Assembly: GCF_900109285.1 (NCBI RefSeq)
Contig: NZ_FNZQ01000005.1
Span: 186,001 to 250,000, forward strand
DNA: 64,000 nt
Direction: 5' to 3'
Source of the DNA: Jannaschia helgolandensis
GTDB taxonomy: Bacteria; Pseudomonadota; Alphaproteobacteria; Rhodobacterales; Rhodobacteraceae
Shown: positions 33,226 to 41,673 of the stretch, piece after piece
How positions within the stretch are numbered: the first letter of the stretch is position 1
Layout of the letters: every line of letters starts with the position of its first letter
Translations under genes and position numbers: made by a program
Notes under the pieces: generated by a model
The model's database searches: none
What the model saw: the letters and a program-made list of their open reading frames with translations, nothing else
What the model was told of the DNA's origin: nothing

Positions 33226-36200
33226 ATGGCCACCCTCGTTCTCGGTGCCGCAGGTGCCGCCATTGGCGGCAGCATTGGCGGCGCGATCCTCGGCGTCAGT
33301 GCCGCCACCATTGGGGGCTTTGTCGGCTCCACCATTGGCTCGGTCGTCGACAGCTGGATCATCTCGTCGCTCGCGCCGACCCAGCGGATCGAAGGCGCGC
33401 GGATGGACAATCTGCGCATCACCTCGGCCACCGAGGGAGCGGTGATCCCGCGGCTCTATGGCCGCATGCGGGCCGGCGGCAACATCATCTGGGCGACGGA
33501 TTTCCGCGAGGAGACAAAGACCACCACGCAAGGCGGGGGCAAGGGCGGCGGGGGTGGCGGCAAGGTCAAGACCACCGAATACTTCTACTATGCGAGCTTT
33601 GCGGTCGCGCTCTGCGAGGGTCCGATCAGCGGCATTGGCCGTATCTGGGCCGATGGGAAACTGCTGGATACCGCCGGGATCACCTGGCGCTGGTATCCGG
33701 GCGATGAGAGCCAGACGGCTGATCCGTTCATTTCGGCGAAGATGGGCGTGGCGAACACGCCCGCCTATCGAGGTACCGCTTATGTCGTCTTCGAGGATCT
33801 GCCGCTCGGGAATTACGGCAACCGCATCCCGCAGCTGAGTTTCGAGGTGTTCCGTCCTCTGGCCGATCCGGACACGGCGGAGGGACTGACACAAGCTGTG
33901 ACCATGATCCCGGCCTCGGGCGAGTTCGCCTATGCCACGCAGGGCATCCGGAAAGGCAGCGGCGGGTCTTCCGAGCCCGAGAACCTCAACGCACTGACCG
34001 ACACCGCCGATATGGTGGTGGCGCTGGACCGGCTGCGGGCCATGGCTCCGAAGGTCGAGAGCGTGTCACTGGTGGTCGCCTGGTTCGGCGACGATCTGCG
34101 GGCAGGCAATTGCAAGGTGCGGCCCGGGGTCGAGGTAACAGCCAAATCGACCACGCCGTCGGCTTGGTCCGTGAATGGCGTCAGCCGAGCCAGTGCCTTT
34201 CTGGTCAGCCGCGACGATGAGGATCGTCCTGTCTATGGCGGCACGCCAGCCGATTTCGCGGTGGTGCAAGCAATTCACGAGATGAAGGCACGCGGGCTGC
34301 GCGTGACTTTCTATCCCTTCATCCTGATGGACGTCCCGCCCGGGAATACGCTGCTAAACCCTTATTCCGACAACGCTGCCGAAGTTGGCCAGCCTGCGTT
34401 CCCTTGGCGGGGCCGGATCAGCTGTTCTCCGGCAGCGGGGTATACTGGGACGGCAGACAAGAGCGCGACAGCCGAAAGTCAGGTCGCGGCGCTGTTTGGC
34501 GCGGCAACGCCCTCAAGTTTCAATGTCTCGGGCCAGTCTGTCTCGTGGACGGGGCCATCTGGCGACTGGGGCCTGCGGCGGATGGTACTGCACTACGCCC
34601 ATCTCTGCGTGGCGGCGGGCGGTGTTGATGCTTTCCTGATCGGCACAGAGATGCCGGGGCTGACGAAGATCCGCTCGGGCGCGGCCACCTATCCGGCGGT
34701 GCAGGCTTATCGTGATCTGCTCGCTGATGTCCGCTCGATCCTCGGTTCCGGGACGAAAATCGGCTACGCCGCCGACTGGTCGGAGTACTTCGGGCACCAG
34801 CCGGGCGATGGCAGCGGCGATGTGTTCTTCCACCTCGATCCGCTCTGGGCCGATCCGGAGATCGATTTTATCGGCATCGACAACTACATGCCGCTCTCCG
34901 ACTGGCGCGACGGGTTCGAGCATGCCGACGCGGCCGAGGGCTGGCCCGCGATCTACGACCGGGCCTACCTGCAGGGGAACATCGCGGGCGGCGAAGGATT
35001 CGACTGGTTCTACGCCAGCGCCGCCGACCGTACGGCGCAGGTGCGGACCCCGATCACCGATGGCGCGGCCGCCAAGCCGTGGGTCTTCCGTTACAAGGAT
35101 CTGCGCGCCTGGTGGTTGAACCCGCATTACGACCGCCCGGGCGGAGTAGAGAGCGGCACGCCGACGGCATGGGTGCCGCAATCCAAGCCGATCTGGTTCA
35201 CCGAGCTCGGCTGTCCCGCCATCGACCGTGGCACGAACCAGCCGAACGTCTTCTTCGACCCGAAGTCGTCCGAGAGCTTCACGCCGCATTTCTCGCGGGG
35301 CTGGCGCGACGATGCCATCCAGCGAGCGTATCTGGAGGCCACTTATCTCTGGTGGGGCAAGCCAGCGAACAACCCGCTGTCCTCTGTCTACGGCGGCCGC
35401 ATGGTGCATATGCCGGAATGCGCCGCCTGGACCTGGGACGCGCGGCCGTATCCGTTCTTTCCGGCACTTACAGACGTCTGGACCGATGGCGCGAACTGGC
35501 GGCTCGGTCACTGGCTGACGGGGCGGCTGGGAGCGGTCTCATTGGCCGCGCTCGTCCGGCATCTCTGCCTGCGTGCCGTGATGCCGGAGACCCGGATCGA
35601 CGTCACCGGCATCTGGGGCGCGGTCGAGGGCTATGCGATTGGTGCACTGGAAAGCCCGCGCGCCTCAATTACCACACTGTCGCGGCATTTCGGCTTCGAC
35701 GCCGTCGAGACCGAAGGCTTGATCCGGTTTGTCATGCGGGGGCGCGCAGCAGCGGCCAGTGTGACGCACGACGATCTTGTCGCGGCCCGCGAAGGGGACT
35801 TGCTGGAACTGACCCGCGCGCAAGAGACCGAGCTGCCGCAGGCGCTTAAATGGCAGGTCGCGCGCGCCGACGAAGATTACGACGCGGCCCTCGTCGAGGC
35901 GCGCCGTATCACCGTCGACACGACGCGGATCGCTTCGGAGAGCTTCCCCATGGCGGTTCCGCCTGAGGAGGCCGAGCGCCGTTGCCGCCGCGCATTGATG
36001 GAAGCCTGGACCGGACGGGAAACAGCCGCGTTTCGCCTGCCGCCGTCACGGTTGGCGCTGGATCCGGCGGACGTCGTGACGCTGGAACATGACGGGAGGC
36101 AAATTCCGCTGCGGTTGGTCTCCATTGCGGACGCCGAGGTACGCGGGATCGAAGCGGTCCGCCAGGACCGCGCGACTTACGACCTGCCTCCCGGCGATCC

Positions 36201-37194
36201 CCGCGCGGCGTCGCTGACGCGGGCGGTCGTGTTTGGCGCGCCGGATGCGGTGCTGATGGACCTGCCACAGCTGACCGAGGATCAGCCTGCGCATCGGCCG
36301 TTTGTCGCGGCCCATGCGGTTCCCTGGCCGGGCGTGATGGCCGCCTTCCGCAGTCCGTCGACGGACGGGTTTGAGCTACTGACGACATTTGGCGGCCGTG
36401 CCCGGATCGGGACGCTGGTGTCGGATTTCTTCGCGGGTCCGACCTCACGCTTCGATCTCGGCAATGCGCTGGTGATCGATCTGCTCTCGGGCACGCTGGA
36501 AAGCGTAACCGATCTGACGCTGTTCGGCGGGGCCAACGCGCTGGCCGTTGAGTCAGCGTCAGGTTTCTGGGAAATCGTCCAAGCGGGCAAAGCAGACCTG
36601 ATCGCACCAGGCCGCTATAGCCTGACGCGACTGCTGCGTGGCCAGCGCGGAACAGAAGTGGCCATGGCCAATCCAGCTGTGGCGGGCGCGCGGGTGGTAG
36701 TGCTCGACGAGGCCCTTGCGTCACTACCCATCGCGGAGGCCGATCTCGGGCTGCCGTGGAACTGGCGCATCGGTCCCGCAAGCCGGTCTGTCAGCGACGA
36801 GACCTATGTGGCGCGAGCCTTCACGCCTGTTGGAGTGGGTCTGCAGCCGTTCTCAGTCGTCCATGTCGAGCGGCCATGGCGCAGACCGCGCACGCCGGGC
36901 GATCTGACGATCCGCTGGATACGGCGGTCCCGGGCCCTTGCGGCCGACAACTGGGGTTCGGTCGAGGTGCCGCTCGTCGAGGAGGTCGAAGCCTATGAAG
37001 TCGAAATTCTCGATGGCAGCACAGTGAAACGAGTGCTTAGCGCGACCACAACAAGCGCGATCTACACGGCCACCCAGCAGACCGCCGACTGGGGTGGGCT
37101 GCTCACGCACGGCGACACGCTCGACATCCGCATCTTTCAGCTCTCCGCGCTGATCGGGCGAGGGGCGGCCAAAACCGTCACGCTCACATTCTGA
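33226..37194 (+). CDS. Tail hub/fibre-base protein with GTA TIM-barrel domain (gp15-like)
   Basis: A 1322-residue protein. An N-terminal glycine-rich hydrophobic stretch (GAAGAAIGGSIGGAILG, residues 4-20) precedes the hub domain. A glycoside-hydrolase-like GTA TIM-barrel occupies roughly residues 400-700 (FHLDPLWADPEIDFIGIDNY, IWFTELGCPAIDRG) and a phage-tail domain follows. It is the central baseplate protein of GTA-like tails. The C-terminal segment carries a fibronectin-like part (VPLVEEVEAYEVEILDG). Confidence 0.92.
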   Translation: MATLVLGAAGAAIGGSIGGAILGVSAATIGGFVGSTIGSVVDSWIISSLAPTQRIEGARMDNLRITSATEGAVIPRLYGRMRAGGNIIWATDFREETKTTTQGGGKGGGGGGKVKTTEYFYYASFAVALCEGPISGIGRIWADGKLLDTAGITWRWYPGDESQTADPFISAKMGVANTPAYRGTAYVVFEDLPLGNYGNRIPQLSFEVFRPLADPDTAEGLTQAVTMIPASGEFAYATQGIRKGSGGSSEPENLNALTDTADMVVALDRLRAMAPKVESVSLVVAWFGDDLRAGNCKVRPGVEVTAKSTTPSAWSVNGVSRASAFLVSRDDEDRPVYGGTPADFAVVQAIHEMKARGLRVTFYPFILMDVPPGNTLLNPYSDNAAEVGQPAFPWRGRISCSPAAGYTGTADKSATAESQVAALFGAATPSSFNVSGQSVSWTGPSGDWGLRRMVLHYAHLCVAAGGVDAFLIGTEMPGLTKIRSGAATYPAVQAYRDLLADVRSILGSGTKIGYAADWSEYFGHQPGDGSGDVFFHLDPLWADPEIDFIGIDNYMPLSDWRDGFEHADAAEGWPAIYDRAYLQGNIAGGEGFDWFYASAADRTAQVRTPITDGAAAKPWVFRYKDLRAWWLNPHYDRPGGVESGTPTAWVPQSKPIWFTELGCPAIDRGTNQPNVFFDPKSSESFTPHFSRGWRDDAIQRAYLEATYLWWGKPANNPLSSVYGGRMVHMPECAAWTWDARPYPFFPALTDVWTDGANWRLGHWLTGRLGAVSLAALVRHLCLRAVMPETRIDVTGIWGAVEGYAIGALESPRASITTLSRHFGFDAVETEGLIRFVMRGRAAAASVTHDDLVAAREGDLLELTRAQETELPQALKWQVARADEDYDAALVEARRITVDTTRIASESFPMAVPPEEAERRCRRALMEAWTGRETAAFRLPPSRLALDPADVVTLEHDGRQIPLRLVSIADAEVRGIEAVRQDRATYDLPPGDPRAASLTRAVVFGAPDAVLMDLPQLTEDQPAHRPFVAAHAVPWPGVMAAFRSPSTDGFELLTTFGGRARIGTLVSDFFAGPTSRFDLGNALVIDLLSGTLESVTDLTLFGGANALAVESASGFWEIVQAGKADLIAPGRYSLTRLLRGQRGTEVAMANPAVAGARVVVLDEALASLPIAEADLGLPWNWRIGPASRSVSDETYVARAFTPVGVGLQPFSVVHVERPWRRPRTPGDLTIRWIRRSRALAADNWGSVEVPLVEEVEAYEVEILDGSTVKRVLSATTTSAIYTATQQTADWGGLLTHGDTLDIRIFQLSALIGRGAAKTVTLTF

Positions 37195-37204
37195 AGGCCA
37201 TCCC

Positions 37205-38281
37205 ATGTCTGATACGACGACCAACCTTCTGCTCCCTTACATCCTGGCGGCGCAGGCCCAGAAGCATGTCACGCACAACGAGGCACTGCGGCTGCTCGAC
37301 GGGCTCATGCAGCTTTCCGTGCTCGACCGTGATCTGACAGCCCCGCCCGGCAGCCCCGCCGAAGGTGACCGCTACATCGTGGCCAGCGGGGGCAGTGGCG
37401 ACTGGGCGGGCTGGGACCTGAGCGTGGCTCTGTTTACTGATGGGGTCTGGCTGCGCCTGCCACCCCGGACCGGTTGGCGCGCATGGGTCGAGGACGAAGG
37501 GCTGCTGCTGGTCTTCGATGGCGCGGGCTGGGTCGGCTCGACCCCGGAAGCGCTCCAGAACATGGCACTGGTCGGCGTGGGTACCACTGCCGACACCTCA
37601 AACCCATTCTCGGCCAAGCTGAACGCCGCGCTCTGGACGGCGAAGACCGTGGCCGAGGGTGGCACCGGCGATCTGTTCTACACCATGAACAAGGAGGCGG
37701 CGGGCGACGATCTCGGCCTGACGCTGCAGACCAACTTCGTAACGAAGGCACTGGTCGGGCTGTTCGGCTCTGACAAGTTCCGGCTCGCTGTGTCCGCCGA
37801 CGGCAGCACCTTCTTCGACGGGCTGAGCGTCGATAATACCAATGGTATCGTCGACCAGCCCCGGCTGCCACGCTTCAAGGCGTACACCAACTACGACAAC
37901 TACGTGGGCGTTGGGACCTGGACGAAGATCGGCCTCAACACCACCGACTATAACGATCAGGGGGCTTTCGATGCTGGGACCAGCCTCTTCACCGCGCCGG
38001 TCGACGGGACATATTTGTTCGGCGCAACGCTGCTCTACAAAGTCAATTCCAGCACCTCAGCGCGGATGCGCGGGCGGCTCGTACTGAACGGGGCAACCGA
38101 AATCCGGGGCTCCTTCGGCGAAATCTCCGCCACCCACGTGTCGCTCGCCACCGCGATCTGGCTGCAAACCATGGTGCCGCTGACCGCAGGCGATACCGTC
38201 GAGCTGCAGGGGTATTTCCGCGCTCAGGATGGATATTTCGCGGCCGACCACACGTCCTTTTGGGGCTGCAAGGTCGGCTGA
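37205..38281 (+). CDS. DUF2793 tail-tip protein with C1q/TNF-like receptor-binding domain
   Basis: A 358-residue protein. Residues 1-110 form the DUF2793 module (TTNLLLPYILAAQAQKHVTHNEAL, GWRAWVEDEGLLLVFDGAGW). The last 130 residues look like a C1q/TNF jelly roll (SLFTAPVDGTYLFGATLLYKV, then a WLQTMVPLTAGDTVELQGYF strand pair), a common fold for phage receptor-binding tips. It is probably the host-recognition protein. A fragment of a second, diverged C1q domain survives at 56435-56479. Confidence 0.82.
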   Translation: MSDTTTNLLLPYILAAQAQKHVTHNEALRLLDGLMQLSVLDRDLTAPPGSPAEGDRYIVASGGSGDWAGWDLSVALFTDGVWLRLPPRTGWRAWVEDEGLLLVFDGAGWVGSTPEALQNMALVGVGTTADTSNPFSAKLNAALWTAKTVAEGGTGDLFYTMNKEAAGDDLGLTLQTNFVTKALVGLFGSDKFRLAVSADGSTFFDGLSVDNTNGIVDQPRLPRFKAYTNYDNYVGVGTWTKIGLNTTDYNDQGAFDAGTSLFTAPVDGTYLFGATLLYKVNSSTSARMRGRLVLNGATEIRGSFGEISATHVSLATAIWLQTMVPLTAGDTVELQGYFRAQDGYFAADHTSFWGCKVG

Positions 38282-38300
38282 GCGGCGCGAGGATTGACCA

Positions 38301-38591
38301 ATGACACCACCCCGATCCGATCAAGGCTTTGTGCGCATGCCCGACGCTGAGTTCGAGGCCATTCTGGCACGCGCTGCCGAGAAAGGCGCCAAACGCGCGC
38401 TCGCCGATGTCGGCCTCGATGGTGAAGAGGCTGCGCTCGATATCCGCGACCTACGATCCTTGCTCGACTGCATCCGTCTTGTGCGCCGCACTGCAATGCA
38501 GACCGCTGTCCGCATGATCACCACCGGTGTGATGTTGGCGCTGCTGGCCGGGATCGCGATCAAGCTCAAGATCTTCGGCGGCGGCCCGTAG
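38301..38591 (+). CDS. DUF6127-like small membrane protein
   Basis: A 96-residue protein with a charged helical N-terminus (MPDAEFEAILARAAEKGAKRAL) and one membrane span near the end (MITTGVMLALLAGIAIKL). It fits DUF6127 from memory and sits in the position of a lysis or holin gene. Holin function is a guess from topology and location. Confidence 0.7.
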   Translation: MTPPRSDQGFVRMPDAEFEAILARAAEKGAKRALADVGLDGEEAALDIRDLRSLLDCIRLVRRTAMQTAVRMITTGVMLALLAGIAIKLKIFGGGP

Positions 38592-38623
38592 CTGCCCATC
38601 GCAACAATTCACAAACCAACCTG

Positions 38624-38648
38624 AACCCGCCCACGTGGCGGGTTTTTT
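38624..38648 (+). terminator. Rho-independent terminator after the tail module
   Basis: AACCCGCC pairs with GGCGGGTT around a CACGT loop and is followed by a run of T. It separates the tail genes from the lysis cassette. Confidence 0.85.
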
Positions 38649-38665
38649 CGTTGCTGGAGGATACC

Positions 38666-39340
38666 ATGACCACGACCTTTTACGACCATTGGCGCGACGT
38701 GCCGGAAAGCGCTTGGCGCTGGACCAACTTCTCGCCCGCTGAGATCGCCTGCCGCGGCACCGGCAAGCTGCTTGTCAACGAACCCGCACTCGACAAGCTG
38801 CAGGCATTGCGGGATCGGCTGGGCAAGCCGCTGATCGTCCGCTCGGCGTATCGCAGCCCGGAACACAACCGCGCCGTTGGTGGCGCGACGCGGTCCAAGC
38901 ATATGAACGGCGCGGCCTTTGACATCGCAATGTCGAACCACGATCCCGTGGCATTCGAGGCAGCGGCACGCGCGGTCGGGTTCCTCGGGTTTGGCTTCTA
39001 TCCGCGCTCGGGGTTCATGCACGTCGACCTCGGCCCGGCGCGTCAGTGGGGCGAGCGGTTCCCGGTCCGCACGACTGCTTTCGCCGAGGAGGTACCGCCT
39101 GCGCGCGAGGTCTTAGCGCAAAGTCGCACCATGAAAGGTGGCGGAGCGGCCGGTGTCGCGACGTTGGGCGCAGCAGGGGTCGAGGTCGCGCAAAGCGTCC
39201 TCGCGGAAACTCAGTCCGCAGTTCTGCCGCTGGTGCCATATCTCGACACTCTCCGCTGGGTGTTCATCGCCGTGGCGCTCGGGGGGATCGCGGTCACGAT
39301 CTACGCTCGCCTTGATGACTGGCACAGGGGGCAGAGATGA
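38666..39340 (+). CDS. M15-family D-Ala-D-Ala carboxypeptidase/endolysin-like protein
   Basis: A 224-residue protein. The Peptidase_M15_3 zinc motif is visible: SAYRSPEHNRAV, SKHMNGAAFD (His 79, Asp 86) and GFMHVDLG (His 119). A C-terminal membrane span (WVFIAVALGGIAVTIYA) follows a linker, so it is probably exported or membrane-anchored to cut peptidoglycan. ATG 38666 has GGAGG eight bases upstream. It is coupled by a 4-bp overlap to the spanin gene. A diverged second copy lies at 56482-57123. Confidence 0.88.
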   Translation: MTTTFYDHWRDVPESAWRWTNFSPAEIACRGTGKLLVNEPALDKLQALRDRLGKPLIVRSAYRSPEHNRAVGGATRSKHMNGAAFDIAMSNHDPVAFEAAARAVGFLGFGFYPRSGFMHVDLGPARQWGERFPVRTTAFAEEVPPAREVLAQSRTMKGGGAAGVATLGAAGVEVAQSVLAETQSAVLPLVPYLDTLRWVFIAVALGGIAVTIYARLDDWHRGQR

Positions 39341-39594
39341 TCGCCAGCACTCTCGGCGGGATCGCCGCCAATCCATGGGCGAGGGCCGCGCTTCGCTACG
39401 GTGCAATCGCGCTGGCCATCCTTCTGTTCCTGCTGTCGATCCGCCGATCCGGCGAGCGCTCCGGTCGCCTCGCAGAACGCCTTGAAACCTGGGAGACGTC
39501 CAATGAAATCCAGCGCCGAATGCTGGAGGCGGCGGCTCGTCGTCCTCGCAATCGCGACGAACTGGTTGACCGGTTGCGCGGCGGTGGGTTTTGA
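39337..39594 (+). CDS. Rz-like inner-membrane spanin
   Basis: An 85-residue protein with an N-terminal membrane span (YGAIALAILLFLLSI) and a charged helical remainder (RLAERLETWETSNEIQRRMLEAA), the topology of an inner spanin. The outer spanin gene starts inside it in another frame, as in lambda Rz/Rz1. The pair disrupts the outer membrane at the end of lysis. Confidence 0.75.
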   Translation: MIASTLGGIAANPWARAALRYGAIALAILLFLLSIRRSGERSGRLAERLETWETSNEIQRRMLEAAARRPRNRDELVDRLRGGGF

Positions 39595-39757
39595 GACCGG
39601 CGGCGTGGGGGCATGCCCGCCGGTCGTTGAATACAGCAGGGAGCTTCAGGCGCAGGCGGCCGAGGAATTGGCGTTGCTGGCTGACGGATCGGCCGTCGTC
39701 GAAATGATGGGCGACTATGCTGTCATGCGGGGCCAGGCACGTGCATGCCAGCCATGA
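39503..39757 (+). CDS. Rz1-like outer-membrane lipoprotein spanin
   Basis: An 84-residue protein starting inside the Rz-like gene in the +1 frame relative to it. It has a basic N-terminus (CWRRRLVVLAI) followed by a lipobox (LTGC, about residues 22-25), so it is probably lipidated at that cysteine and sorted to the outer membrane. This nested arrangement is typical of Rz/Rz1. The last prophage gene before the defence operon; only 50 bp separate it from drmB. Confidence 0.75.
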   Translation: MKSSAECWRRRLVVLAIATNWLTGCAAVGFETGGVGACPPVVEYSRELQAQAAEELALLADGSAVVEMMGDYAVMRGQARACQP

Positions 39758-39807
39758 TCGAGCGACAATTGCGTCAAAGTTGGATTTTGGACAGCTTATC
39801 AATCACT

Positions 39808-41673
39808 TCAGTCAAAGAAATTTGCCCCATGCCCACCCATCGTCGGAACTAGCAGGCTGCGGTCGAGAAAGAGATTTCGCATCTCGCAGCTGGTTTCAGC
39901 GATCAGTAGGCAGCCGTGACAAGCCGCGCCGTGGGTAGCTCGGTCGCCACTCCGACCGTCAGGCTCGTGGTCTGCGCAAACAGGGTCATTCGAGCAGACT
40001 TTCAGGCGATCTAGCGCACCTTTGAGAATTCGCGTGAACCTAGACCCAGCTGCAACAAGACCGCCCAGAGTACCCTGCGCGCCAGGTGTTGCGGTATATA
40101 TGAGGACTCCGCACCTTTCTGGGACAGTTCCGGTGCGGGAGTCTGAAAGTGCGTAGATCCGCTCCTTCAATGAACTCGCAGGGTATCCGCAGTCCAAGGC
40201 GATTTCTGCCATCAGTGCATGTGACAGACTGTGAAGAAGGGTGTAGGCCGTTCCCGGATAAGTCGGCGCACCGCCGGAAAAACGCCTCTGCCAGTGTTCA
40301 TAGCCGTTGATCAACTTTCCTTGCCGCGCCGCGACGTCGGTTTCCTGCAGCCAAGGGGCTACTGCTTTCTCATCGAAGTGAACAAAGAGTCCCTCCCCAA
40401 ATTGTTCAATGGCGGGAAGCCAATCGGCATGCCGTGATATCGGCGCACCGCGCACAGCCAGCTGAATATCTTCGATATCGCCATCTGCGCTCGTAGGTGC
40501 CGCTTCGAACCGGGTAAAGCCGTAAAGACATGATACTTCACGGAGGCGGTGTACAGCGACCAGGCCCTTGATGGATGATAGGTCTATACCTGCCGAAGTA
40601 TCCTCCCAGACAGAGCGCGGTAGCGTCTGGGCGTAAAGCTTTGCCGAAGCACTGTTGGTCCCGATTTCCGCTATTCCACATGCAAATACATCAAACTCAG
40701 AAAGCTTTGGCGACTTTGAAGCATCAACTCTCGCGCCATCGCGGATTCGCTTGAGGCGATCAAAGATGTCCGAGTTGGAATAGGCTCCCAAGGAAGCTGA
40801 CACTCTCGGGTTAAACTTCTTTGCCTGCGCCACATCGTCGACAGTCTGAACTCCGGCAAGGTCTCCCGAAAGCTCATCGACCAGTCTTGAAAGTTCGTCT
40901 TCCTCTGCAGGAAGAGAAATCACTGTGTAGACTTGCGGAAAGTATGTGTTGGTTGCCGTGCGGGTGAGAAGCTTAAGATTGTCTCCGCAGCCCTCAGGGT
41001 CTCGATCCATCAGCCAAGGTCGCTCACCACGACATTTTCCGAGCCTTCCTGGTTGGAAAGCATCCTGCAAAGACAGCCGTCGCTCGCATCCACACACCAC
41101 ACTGGTGTCTGCAGGGTCGGCACTTGTGCCCTTCTCTTCGATCCACATCGGTTCATGGCACTGTACCGCGCCATGTACGACCCACCGCCAATCGATATCC
41201 TGCATGTGTCCCTTCTCGCAGGCACAGACGAAGCGAATAGGAGTAACCTCTGATTTGCGCCCATCATCGAATACGAACTTTCGTCGTCCCTTGGTGTCGA
41301 GGTCCTGCCAGCGAACAAGGCGGCGCCTTCGCAGGCTCGAGTTCGGGCCGCTGCCCGTCTCTACCTGCTCACAAACGAACCATGTCGGAAACACTGGAGC
41401 CGCCACACCTTGAGGAGCTCCGTGTCCGAGCTCGTTCGACACAGGCGGCGTCCGCAGCGAAAGATGGACTTCCGGATCAAGCCGACCCTGTTCCTTCAAC
41501 AATTGCTCGAGGCGCATCGTAAGCCGTGGCTCAGGAATTGTCGTGAACGAGTTGCCCCGCATATCCCACCATTCCAGACCCGCAACGATCACAGAGCGTG
41601 TCGGAAGGTCGATCATCGAGCCGGGGCCAAAGGTCGAGATGAGTTGGCTAAGTCTCTGAGAATTCTTTGTCAT
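39808..41673 (-). CDS. drmB: DISARM protein DrmB (DUF1998)
   Basis: A 621-residue protein that pairs with DrmA to recognise and block incoming phage DNA. The DUF1998 block covers the last third (YTLLHSLSHALMAEIALDCG, GVLIYTATPGAQGTLGGLV), followed by cysteine pairs (CSNDPVCADHEP, CHGCLLIAETSCEMRN). A second Cys region lies near residues 150-200 (VCACEKGHMQDIDW, VCGCERR). It is the last gene of the operon and overlaps drmA by 4 bp (ATGA), so translation is coupled. It ends 50 bp from the prophage spanin gene. Confidence 0.93.
   Translation of the reverse strand: MTKNSQRLSQLISTFGPGSMIDLPTRSVIVAGLEWWDMRGNSFTTIPEPRLTMRLEQLLKEQGRLDPEVHLSLRTPPVSNELGHGAPQGVAAPVFPTWFVCEQVETGSGPNSSLRRRRLVRWQDLDTKGRRKFVFDDGRKSEVTPIRFVCACEKGHMQDIDWRWVVHGAVQCHEPMWIEEKGTSADPADTSVVCGCERRLSLQDAFQPGRLGKCRGERPWLMDRDPEGCGDNLKLLTRTATNTYFPQVYTVISLPAEEDELSRLVDELSGDLAGVQTVDDVAQAKKFNPRVSASLGAYSNSDIFDRLKRIRDGARVDASKSPKLSEFDVFACGIAEIGTNSASAKLYAQTLPRSVWEDTSAGIDLSSIKGLVAVHRLREVSCLYGFTRFEAAPTSADGDIEDIQLAVRGAPISRHADWLPAIEQFGEGLFVHFDEKAVAPWLQETDVAARQGKLINGYEHWQRRFSGGAPTYPGTAYTLLHSLSHALMAEIALDCGYPASSLKERIYALSDSRTGTVPERCGVLIYTATPGAQGTLGGLVAAGSRFTRILKGALDRLKVCSNDPVCADHEPDGRSGDRATHGAACHGCLLIAETSCEMRNLFLDRSLLVPTMGGHGANFFD

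Noticed and set aside
39758-39807. drmC (PLD-family nuclease) near the end of the DISARM operon
   Set aside because: Only 50 bp lie between drmB and the spanin gene, and no HxK motif protein was seen elsewhere in the window.
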